From positions 1 to 64,000 of the forward strand of contig CAINGU010000100.1 of NCBI GenBank assembly GCA_903848645.1: a DNA stretch of 64,000 nucleotides, given 5' to 3'. Both the position numbers and the translations under genes were made by a program. Shown here piece by piece: positions 45,639 through 53,344 of this stretch; within the stretch, counting starts at the first letter, position 1, and each line of letters opens with the position of its first letter. A model generated the notes under the pieces. It made no database searches. It was not told the origin of the DNA and was given only the letters and a program-made list of their open reading frames with translations. The stretch comes from an uncultured cyanobacterium (lineage in GTDB: Bacteria > Cyanobacteriota > Cyanobacteriia > Cyanobacteriales > Nostocaceae).

Positions 45639-46431
45639 AAATTAAATTGTGTCCGACACTACCTAAAAATTTCATTTCGTTCATTACAAATTCTTTTACA
45701 ACTTTAGAAGGACCGATATGCCCCTTAAAGGCAAAAAGAGGAGGTTCATAATCAAGATATAAAGCGGAGTCATCAAAAATGAGAAGACCACCCTTTTTGA
45801 GATATTTTTTACAATTATAATAATCATTTAAAACCACTTCGTAATCATGTGATCCATCAATATAAATTAAGTCCCATTGTCGACTTGCAATAGTTTCTAA
45901 TGCTAAAGAATCTGTAGAAAAATTTTTAACTAAGTTGGGTAAAGGTAACTGAAAGTAGTTAAAATTTTTCAGTACGTCATCATAATAATTTATTCCAGAA
46001 GCATAATGACTAACTTCATCTGCTGCATTGGAAAAAGGGGAAATTCCATAAACATCACACGAATAATTTATGTGATTAGAAATTAATCTCCAAAGAGATA
46101 CTACTTGCCCTCTATAAACACCAATTTCCAAACAAAAAATAGGTTTATGTTCTAAGAATAGAAGCCACCACATAGCGTGCATTGCTTCTTCTCCAAATCC
46201 TCTATTTTCTATAGAAAAATATTTTCTGTGATCGCGTATTATTTGAGGACATCTATGATGAAAATATTGATGAAAATATCTATATGCCTCATTGGGATTT
46301 TCATATTTTGCCAATGATTCCCTTAATGACAGTTCTTGAGCAAAGTCTGGAGATAGAGTTTGCCATTCTTTAGTAACTTTAGCAAGTCGGCGTTTCTTAA
46401 GAAAGGTATCTATTCTTGTTGCAATTGACAT
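45625..46431 (-). CDS. Class I SAM methyltransferase (CmcI-like / Methyltransf_24)
   Basis: A 268-residue protein with motif I FCLEIGVYRGQVVSLWRLI near residue 96 and the post-motif WDLIYIDGSHDYEVVLNDYYNCKKYLKKGGLLIFDDS, typical of the Methyltransf_24/cephalosporin hydroxylase-like family. Probably methylates a sugar of the repeat unit. Overlaps the downstream glycosyltransferase gene by 14 bases. Confidence 0.82.
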   Translation of the reverse strand: MSIATRIDTFLKKRRLAKVTKEWQTLSPDFAQELSLRESLAKYENPNEAYRYFHQYFHHRCPQIIRDHRKYFSIENRGFGEEAMHAMWWLLFLEHKPIFCLEIGVYRGQVVSLWRLISNHINYSCDVYGISPFSNAADEVSHYASGINYYDDVLKNFNYFQLPLPNLVKNFSTDSLALETIASRQWDLIYIDGSHDYEVVLNDYYNCKKYLKKGGLLIFDDSALYLDYEPPLFAFKGHIGPSKVVKEFVMNEMKFLGSVGHNLIFETY

Positions 46432-46502
46432 AATGAACTTTAGTTATTCAGTAAAATGGTTTTTGAATCTTGTACAAGAAGACAAAATGTAGAAAATAAA
46501 AG

Positions 46503-47426
46503 TTAATCTATCGGATTAAAAGGAGTGAAAAATTTTGGATCAAAAAGTGTTAATTTATCCTTTAAGAAAAGTCTTTTTAGTTCTCGTTTAATATATTTAG
46601 GAATACTTTTTTTAATTAAATTACCTAAAGTTTTAATTAAATTACCTAAAGTTATTTTTTGGACTTGATCATTGACAGAGAAAAATTTCATTTTTTCTTC
46701 ACTTGACCCATCTTGCCACATCAACTCATAATCACTTTGCTGAGGAGCCGGTTTAAAAATTTCTACGGAACTGTCAATTTTTTTGGCAATCACAAAAAGG
46801 TACAATGGGGATGAATTAACTAGTGTAACTCGTTCTTTTAGTTCATTTGGGTCTTTTATAGAGAACCATTGTTGGTTGGACGACGTATCAACAGCAATGA
46901 TTTTAACAAGTTCGTATCCATTTTCTTTAGTAAAAATACTAAAGAAAAGCTCAGGACTAAACTGATAAAAACCATGTCCCATAAAGTTGTTCCCAATGGT
47001 CATGCCAATATAATAACCATTAGTCTTAATCATTTCCATGCAATTTTTAATTGCAACAGGAAAGTTAAATATATGTTCTAATGCTCCTCCATCAATGACA
47101 ACATTATATTGATCCTTATAGATATCAGGTATGGGAAGGTTCATGTCGTGAATATGAGTAGATCCCTCGTAATTTGAGTAATCAAAGGAATCAGTAATAT
47201 TTGCACCAAAATAACGAAAAAAAGTTTCAGCATAACCATCATTTTCTTTAAATATTAGTTCTAGATTTTTATCATCAACTTGATAATTGAAACTTGATAA
47301 AATCTCTTTAAGTCCAGAAGGCTCAATATAAAGATACTGACGACCAATAGTAGCAGTTTCTGAAAAGTCAACTCCCAAAGACTTAGCGTATAAAAAGAAC
47401 TTTACACCATTAGAATCTAAACCCAT
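46503..47426 (-). CDS. Putative SAM-dependent methyltransferase-like protein
   Basis: A 307-residue protein with a degenerate methyltransferase core: YNVVIDGGALEHIFNFPVAIKNCMEMIKTNGYYIGMTI (D-G-G-x-x-E-H after the acidic strand) and GHGFYQFSPELFF. The usual glycine-rich motif I is not obvious, so activity is uncertain. Near the C-terminus it has an in-frame 21-bp duplication (LGNLIKT-LGNLIKK; DNA at 46611-46652). Basic C-terminal tail. Downstream of the Wzt-like ATPase in the operon. Confidence 0.65.
   Translation of the reverse strand: MGLDSNGVKFFLYAKSLGVDFSETATIGRQYLYIEPSGLKEILSSFNYQVDDKNLELIFKENDGYAETFFRYFGANITDSFDYSNYEGSTHIHDMNLPIPDIYKDQYNVVIDGGALEHIFNFPVAIKNCMEMIKTNGYYIGMTIGNNFMGHGFYQFSPELFFSIFTKENGYELVKIIAVDTSSNQQWFSIKDPNELKERVTLVNSSPLYLFVIAKKIDSSVEIFKPAPQQSDYELMWQDGSSEEKMKFFSVNDQVQKITLGNLIKTLGNLIKKSIPKYIKRELKRLFLKDKLTLFDPKFFTPFNPID
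46611..46652. repeat. Perfect 2 x 21 bp tandem duplication
   Basis: Two identical 21-base units (46611-46631, 46632-46652) within the methyltransferase-like gene. They are in frame and repeat seven residues (LGNLIKT/K). The perfect identity indicates a recent slippage or duplication event. Confidence 0.9.
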
Positions 47427-47507
47427 AGCTTTCTCCCAATGCGGATTTTTTCAAAATTACAGTGAACTCATTCCAAATAAATTACAATATATTACTCAAG
47501 ATATATT

Positions 47508-48806
47508 TTATTGAATAGTATATTGTGATTTTAGATATAACTCTTTATCTAATGAAGTATTACCGTCAAGAATTTGATAGCCAGCATCATTAATACCTTG
47601 TTCATAAACAATACCAGATTTGGTAGGTGAGCCAGCGACATCCAACTCAATTCCAAATGGAAAATAAATGTAAAACTGAACTCCAGGTTCGACAATCCCT
47701 AACTCTAGAAAATATCTACCTTTAGTCAATTTAGGTAAATTAATTACACCAGAAAGTTTATAACATCCTGGTACAATACCGTAAACCTCGTTGCTAACTT
47801 GCCCAGGTGAATAAATCGCAATAGACTGACCTTGACTATCTTTTAAACTTCCATATAATGCAACCCGACAAGGCAAATTTACATCCAAAACAAGTGCAAC
47901 TTCTAACGGCTTAACTGTTGAATCAATATAAATTTTGTCTTCATCTAAACCATTTACTTTAATCTCAGTAATTGTTAATCCAGAGCCTTTAATAACTTGA
48001 TGTTCTAATAATAAGCCTGAACGTTCCGCTTGGCTTTGAGCATATAACTCAATACAATTAGAAATTGTACTATTTGTCATTAACATTCCTTTCTGAAGAA
48101 ATAGACCTTTTTGACAAAGAAGGCTAATTGCTGCCATATTATGACTAACAAATAAAACTGTCTTCCCTTCCTTCCCCACATCCTCCATCTTCCCCAAACA
48201 CTTCTTCTGAAAAGCAGCATCCCCCACAGCCAAAACTTCATCCACAATCAAAATCTCCGGTTCTAAATGCGCCGCCACCGCAAACGCCAACCGCACATAC
48301 ATCCCCGAAGAATACCGCTTTACTGGCGTATCCAAAAACTTCTCCACCTCTGCAAACGCGACAATTTCATCAAACTTGCGTTTAATTTCCGCCTTACCCA
48401 TCCCCAAAATCGCACCATTGAGAAATATATTCTCTCTCCCCGTCAACTCCCCATGAAACCCTGTTCCTACCTCCAATAAACTGGCAACCCTGCCTTTAAT
48501 CTTAATGCTTCCTTGGGTGGGTTCTGTAATTCGACTTAAAATCTTCAACAGTGTTGATTTACCTGCACCATTACGCCCAATAATTCCAACTCTATCACCT
48601 TGTTTAATCTCAAAAGATACATCCTTTAAAGCCCAAAATTCCTCAAATTCAGGATGTTCAATTTTAGGCTGCATTAAATTACTAATAGATTTAAACTGAT
48701 TACTAATTACATCACGCAAAGTTCTATTTTGTTCCTGATGTTGATGTCCAATAATATATTTTTTGCCCAGGTTTTCAACTCGAATAACTGTATCTGACAT
48801 TTTCAA
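47508..48806 (-). CDS. Wzt-like ABC transporter ATPase for polysaccharide export
   Basis: ATPase of an ABC-2 polysaccharide exporter, 432 residues. Walker A GRNGAGKST (77-85), signature YSSGM (165-169) and Walker B ILIVDE (185-190) followed by VLAVGD. The ~170-residue C-terminal extension (after about residue 255) resembles the carbohydrate-binding Wzt C-terminal beta-sandwich that recognises the finished glycan end. Its permease is at 49820-50656, separated by a disrupted Uma2 gene. Confidence 0.93.
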   Translation of the reverse strand: MKMSDTVIRVENLGKKYIIGHQHQEQNRTLRDVISNQFKSISNLMQPKIEHPEFEEFWALKDVSFEIKQGDRVGIIGRNGAGKSTLLKILSRITEPTQGSIKIKGRVASLLEVGTGFHGELTGRENIFLNGAILGMGKAEIKRKFDEIVAFAEVEKFLDTPVKRYSSGMYVRLAFAVAAHLEPEILIVDEVLAVGDAAFQKKCLGKMEDVGKEGKTVLFVSHNMAAISLLCQKGLFLQKGMLMTNSTISNCIELYAQSQAERSGLLLEHQVIKGSGLTITEIKVNGLDEDKIYIDSTVKPLEVALVLDVNLPCRVALYGSLKDSQGQSIAIYSPGQVSNEVYGIVPGCYKLSGVINLPKLTKGRYFLELGIVEPGVQFYIYFPFGIELDVAGSPTKSGIVYEQGINDAGYQILDGNTSLDKELYLKSQYTIQ

Positions 48807-48994
48807 TTAATTTTTTAATCTAAATAAGGCGTTAATTAATTATGCTTTTTTTGGACTTTGCTAAATTGAAGTAGGTTACTGAGCTTGTCGAAGTTTAAAG
48901 CGATTGATGCTATAGCGGCGATCTCCCCAAGGGTGGTATTTTATGACTTAGTATTATACCACTATTAGTAGTTAGTTACGTATTAACTAGTTTA

Positions 48995-49738
48995 TCACTC
49001 AGATAAATTAACTCCTTGTTCTGCTAGTAACTGTCTTAATTTAGCTAATTCCGCTTCGGCTAAATCTGCACGTTGCTTTTCTCTTTCTTCGGGAGTAGGC
49101 AACCAGTTATTATCTTTATCATACCAACGTAACCACTGTCTGGTTAATCCTTGATATTCTCCTTCCCATAACCCTAAACCTAATTCTGCTTCTTCCAACC
49201 ATACCCCTAGTCCATTAATAGATAGCGGTTGATAACGGTTCATTACTAAACCAAAACAGTGAAACTCATTAGTATAACGGTTATAGACAAAATAATAGGG
49301 GATTCTCAGAATTTGCTCATATACCGTCCATTTATTCGGAGGTTGATTAACTTCCCGTAAATTTTTGCCTAAGTCTTCGTTTTATGTTCCTGGTGATATT
49401 AGTTCTACCACGACAAAGGGATATGTTCCTTCACACCAAGTAACATAACTTAATCTCAGTTCTGTTTGTTCATAAAAACGGGATACTCCTAATACTGCAA
49501 ACCAATCCGGGCGTTTATACCATTGTGTATGCTTAGTATCATAGTATAAATTTAAGTCACTAGCCGTGAATACATTATCTTCTGCATAAGTAGGTGGACG
49601 GAAAGTAACACGCAATAATTCTGGTTGTAAAAGGTGAAATTCGTCTGGCAACCCTGGCTCCTCTGGATCTTCACTAGGTAAATCATACATGGTTGGCAGT
49701 GTTTCTTGAGGAGATAATGGTGGATTTGTCTGATACAT
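48995..49738 (-). pseudogene. Uma2 family endonuclease-like gene with an in-frame stop
   Basis: One continuous frame of 247 sense codons except for a TAA at 49382-49384. Before it (49738-49385): FRPPTYAEDNVFTASDLNLYYD, KRPDWFAVLGVSR and FVVVELISPGT. After it, in the same frame: NEDLGKNLREVNQPPNKWTVYEQIL, IPYYFVYNRYTNEFHCF, then a coiled Glu/Ala-rich tail. In the Uma2/DUF820 family (PD-(D/E)XK fold) the motif normally reads S-P-(S/G)-T-x-x-x-D, so the stop replaces one residue inside the catalytic region. A single point mutation or sequencing error would explain it. It sits between wzm-like and wzt-like genes. Confidence 0.85.
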
Positions 49739-49819
49739 GATTGATTAGCTCCCTACTATCGCTCTCTCAAAATCATTTCTAGTATTATACAAGAACTCAG
49801 GATTTAATATTTGTAACTC

Positions 49820-50656
49820 CTAAATCACATCAGCAAACGTCCTTTCCATCTTCCGAAAATACCAAATTCCACTCACTAATAGTAAAATCACTAATCCCAT
49901 AGAGAGCATAAAACCTGGTAAATATAATTGAGAATTACCACCCAAAATTGCCCAGCGAAAACCATCAATTACACCTACCATGGGATTTAATGAATATATA
50001 AATCGCCACTTTTCAGGAACTATACTACTACTAAATCCTACTGGTGAAATATATAAACCAAACTGCACTATAAATGGCACAATAAACCGAAAATCTCGAT
50101 ATTGCACATTCAAGGAAGCTAACCACAAACCAGCACCCATAGAAGCTGCAAAAGCAACACTAATAAATAAGGGTAAGGTTAAAATTCGCCAACTGGGAAC
50201 AAAGTTATACCATGCCATTAAAGCCAATAAAATGATTCCAGAAATCATAAAATCTACAAAGCTGATGACTATGGCACTGGTAGGTACAATCAATCTAGGA
50301 AAATAAACTTTAGATAGTAAATTGGCATTACTAATTAAACTATCACTACATCCTGAAAGGGAATTAGAAAAGAATTGCCAAGGTAACATGGCCGAGAATA
50401 CTAATATTGGATAAGGCGCACCTTCAGAGGGTAATTTTGCCAATTGTCCAAATATTACTGTAAAAACTACCATTGTCAGAAAAGGACGAATTAGCGCCCA
50501 AGCTATACCAATGGCTGTTTGTTTATATCTAACTAATATATCTCGCCAAGCTAGGAAGTAAAATAGTTCTCGATATCGCCATAAATCTTGCCAATATTGC
50601 TTTTCTGTGTGTCCAGCTTCTATAATTAATTCTGGCTGGGAAGTGGTTTCTTTCAT
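49820..50656 (-). CDS. Wzm-like ABC-2 permease for polysaccharide export
   Basis: Integral membrane component, 278 residues with about six membrane helices. Starts with a cytoplasmic YWQDLWRYRELFYFLAWRDILVRYKQT, the family's interface helix region, and includes LIRPFLTMVVFTVIFGQLAKLP and LYISPVGFSSSIVPEKWRFIYSLNPMVGVIDGFRW. Pairs with the ATPase at 47508. Five bases separate it from the upstream 141-residue gene. Confidence 0.94.
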   Translation of the reverse strand: MKETTSQPELIIEAGHTEKQYWQDLWRYRELFYFLAWRDILVRYKQTAIGIAWALIRPFLTMVVFTVIFGQLAKLPSEGAPYPILVFSAMLPWQFFSNSLSGCSDSLISNANLLSKVYFPRLIVPTSAIVISFVDFMISGIILLALMAWYNFVPSWRILTLPLFISVAFAASMGAGLWLASLNVQYRDFRFIVPFIVQFGLYISPVGFSSSIVPEKWRFIYSLNPMVGVIDGFRWAILGGNSQLYLPGFMLSMGLVILLLVSGIWYFRKMERTFADVI

Positions 50657-50661
50657 GATTA

Positions 50662-51087
50662 TTAATTCATTACCCAGAAGTCTTTAACACTGTTACCTCC
50701 AAGCATCCGAGATTGCCTATAGGTAAACTCTCCAACAGAAGGATTCCGATGGGGATGAATCACACCTGTTGCTTGCTGCCAAAGTTCTGCGGGGGCAACA
50801 GATAAATCATATCTCGATTCATGCTTATGCACATGATACCATTTTGTTGCTTGACATTCTTCACACCAAAAAGCCTCTAACCACTCACCATGTAAGGAAA
50901 CTGTGGTTTTTGCTGCTACTAACATCATTGCTTCTCGTCGGGCTATACCGCGTTTTTGTAGTTGTCCGGCTTGTTCGGCAAATAGTCCGTGTTTTTGGCT
51001 CACACTATCCATATAGCAGCCATGTATTGGACAGTGGATAGCTCTCCGCTGAGAACGTTTCCGATTTCGATCACACCTTCTCTGCAC
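50662..51087 (-). CDS. Conserved cyanobacterial protein with putative zinc site
   Basis: A 141-residue protein I recognise only as a conserved cyanobacterial hypothetical. It starts with a very basic segment (MQRRCDRNRKRSQRRAIHCP), and has Cys19/Cys24 (IHCPIHGCY) and a CxxC at 75-78 (WCEECQ), which could bind zinc. C-terminal signature ELWQQATGVIHPHRNPSVGEFTYRQSRM. It lies five bases upstream of the exporter permease and may be co-transcribed with it; function unknown. Confidence 0.7.
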   Translation of the reverse strand: MQRRCDRNRKRSQRRAIHCPIHGCYMDSVSQKHGLFAEQAGQLQKRGIARREAMMLVAAKTTVSLHGEWLEAFWCEECQATKWYHVHKHESRYDLSVAPAELWQQATGVIHPHRNPSVGEFTYRQSRMLGGNSVKDFWVMN

Positions 51088-51272
51088 TTCGGCCTCCTGA
51101 TCAGTAACTAAACAACAGATCGCAAGAAGGTTGCGTGGGAGGGACTGAGATCAAAAAGACCATCAAAGCCCAACTCCTTATTCAACATCATCCGAATGAT
51201 TAAATTTTTCCAACTTAGTAATCTGAAATAACCAGATATATTAACACATTAATGCTGATTGCCTGTAGGGTC

Positions 51273-52709
51273 TCACTTCACATCTATAGACTGCCTTAGC
51301 ACATTAAGATATTGTTTGGCTATGATTTCCGGCGTAAAATTAGACTGCAAATATTGGCGGGACGCGTTACCCATCTTTTCTGCAAGTTGGCGATCGCTCT
51401 TTAACTTGCGAATAAATGCAGCTAAAGCATTACTGTCTCCATTGTCAATCGTAGTCCCGAATTTGCCATCTGCTATTAGCTGCCGTAAGTAGGAATCTTC
51501 TGAGCAAATAGCTGCTATAGGTCGTCCAGCAGCTAAAGCTGGGTAGAGTTTGCTAGGAGCAACTAAACTTTCCAGACCTGCTTCTACACTAACTAATGAC
51601 AAATCACAAGCTGTCAAGGAATAGGGTAACACACTCTTGTCTTGATAGGGAAGAAAGAGAAAGTTTTTAAGTTGTAAACGAGCCACATCTTGAATAAGTT
51701 TCTCCCGCTTTTGACCACCACCAATACAAACAAACTGAATTGCTTCGTCTTGCAATTGTTGAGCAGTTGCCAAAATCGTGTCCATATCATGACACCTACC
51801 CATATTCCCAGAATAAAGAACCGTAAATTTGCTGACTAAATCATGTTTTTTTGCAAACCAGTTTTTTTCTTTATCCATAGGTAAAATCAACTCAGGATCT
51901 CCCCAACTGTGAATCACAGAAACCCGATCAGCTACTTCTGGACAGATTGCTATCACCCGCTTTTTCATAGCGGGACTGAGAACAATAATCCCTTGCGATT
52001 TTTGCCAAATTTTGCGGTTAATTGCCCACCAAAACTTTGCTAACCAGTGCTTTTTGGAAACTACTCCCAATGCGATCGCAATATCAGGATACAGGTCATA
52101 AATTAGACATACATAAGGAAATCTTAAGAATAAATGAGCTAAATATCCTGCTACTGATAAAAAAGGAGGTGCTGAAGTTAATAAAAATACATCATTTCTG
52201 CCAGCATTTCTGATAATATGGAGAAAAGCCCGTAATGTAAATAAAATGCCATTAATAGCTTTCCCGCGAATCCTGTGAGACCAAACCTGAGTAGATCGGG
52301 ATCTTTGGACACTAATATCACCAAGCTGCTCTAATGCTGGTGCTTGAGCCGTAGTAAACGCATACCCTGGTTGTCCGGTGAATACTCTAATCCTCATTCC
52401 TTGTTTCTCTAACTGTTGGACTAGTTCTTCAATCAACTGTCCTGTAGCGGCATAGTCTGGAGGAAAAAACTCCGTGATAATAGACACGTTAATTACTTGA
52501 TTGTACCAAGTATCACTGATTTCAGCAGACTGATCTAGATTTGCTAAATGTATTGGAGATGTTATAGGACTCTTACCCTTGTACCTTGGCTGAGTTTCAA
52601 TTCTAGATTGCTTATTAACATTTAATTCTGCATCAAGTTTTGTTAAATACTGATTTTTTTTGATAGGAGGATAAGAATTTGAATTGTGCTGCCATTCACT
52701 TAGTGCCAT
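51273..52709 (-). CDS. WcaI-like glycosyltransferase family 4
   Basis: A 478-residue GT-B protein resembling colanic-acid WcaI. The first ~75 residues are a low-complexity leader; the domain starts NVSIITEFFPPDYAATGQLIEELVQQL, then FLLTSAPPFLSVAGYLAHLF and YVCLIYDLYPDIAIALGV. C-terminal: FTVLYSGNMGRCHDMDTILATA and YPALAAGRPIAAICSEDSYL. An internal start near residue 60-75 cannot be excluded. Divergent to the Wzc-like gene at 53345. Confidence 0.88.
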   Translation of the reverse strand: MALSEWQHNSNSYPPIKKNQYLTKLDAELNVNKQSRIETQPRYKGKSPITSPIHLANLDQSAEISDTWYNQVINVSIITEFFPPDYAATGQLIEELVQQLEKQGMRIRVFTGQPGYAFTTAQAPALEQLGDISVQRSRSTQVWSHRIRGKAINGILFTLRAFLHIIRNAGRNDVFLLTSAPPFLSVAGYLAHLFLRFPYVCLIYDLYPDIAIALGVVSKKHWLAKFWWAINRKIWQKSQGIIVLSPAMKKRVIAICPEVADRVSVIHSWGDPELILPMDKEKNWFAKKHDLVSKFTVLYSGNMGRCHDMDTILATAQQLQDEAIQFVCIGGGQKREKLIQDVARLQLKNFLFLPYQDKSVLPYSLTACDLSLVSVEAGLESLVAPSKLYPALAAGRPIAAICSEDSYLRQLIADGKFGTTIDNGDSNALAAFIRKLKSDRQLAEKMGNASRQYLQSNFTPEIIAKQYLNVLRQSIDVK

Positions 52710-53344
52710 GACTCATATAGTTCCATTAAAAAGATTTGCAGATGTATAGGTCAAGAATGACTCCTTGAGTAAAAATTTGGTATCGGCTCAATAATTTTTT
52801 GAACATCTTCCATACCTGTTATCAACTACTATCTCTTAAAATGACAACAGCGTAAATACTAATTCCGGAAAAAACATTATAAGATCGAAATAATACTGTC
52901 CTTAGCAAAGCTATAATTATCAAAACCCCATCCATAGCATCCGCAATCCACTTATTACGGATTTTTAGGGAGTAACAAGATCAAAAATTCTACCATTTTC
53001 CTTAATCAACGCCATGAATTTATGTTATTGAGACAGAACTCAGCAGTGAAAATAAATCAGATGTGGTTTTATACTCTATCTAATTGTAGATTTACTTTAG
53101 ACGCATTGTCTCTGATCTCTACTGATCTATTTAGCGTTTATACGAAATTCCCAGGTATAACTCTGTATGAATAGTAGGTGAATTTTTCTTTTTCCGGAAA
53201 AATTCAGTTATCAGAATCAATCAAATAAGTGGGTTGGCGTTAAAAATTATCCTTAGCTTTTGGCTGAACGCTTACATAAAAGTTTAGATGCAATTGCTAC
53301 ATTTTAAGTCTATTTTCACTTAATTCTCAATAAATAACTCGATC
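52710..53344. other. 635-bp divergent intergenic region
   Basis: This gap separates the leftward WcaI-like gene from the rightward Wzc-like gene and should carry both promoters. Two TTCCGGAAAAA motifs occur at about 52863 and 53190, the latter within the near-palindrome TTTTTCCGGAAAAA. No gene that I can support; a 37-codon minus-strand ORF is not convincing. Confidence 0.4.

Noticed and set aside
49382-49738. Two separate small genes (49382-49738 and 48995-49243) in place of one Uma2 gene
   Set aside because: Both are in the same frame with only one stop codon between them, and the intervening codons read as a normal Uma2 continuation; one disrupted gene is the simpler reading.
52822-52935. 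37-codon minus-strand hydrophobic ORF in the 635-bp divergent gap
   Set aside because: Hydrophobic translation of AT-rich promoter DNA with no clear ribosome-binding site or recognisable family; could be a remnant but not supportable.
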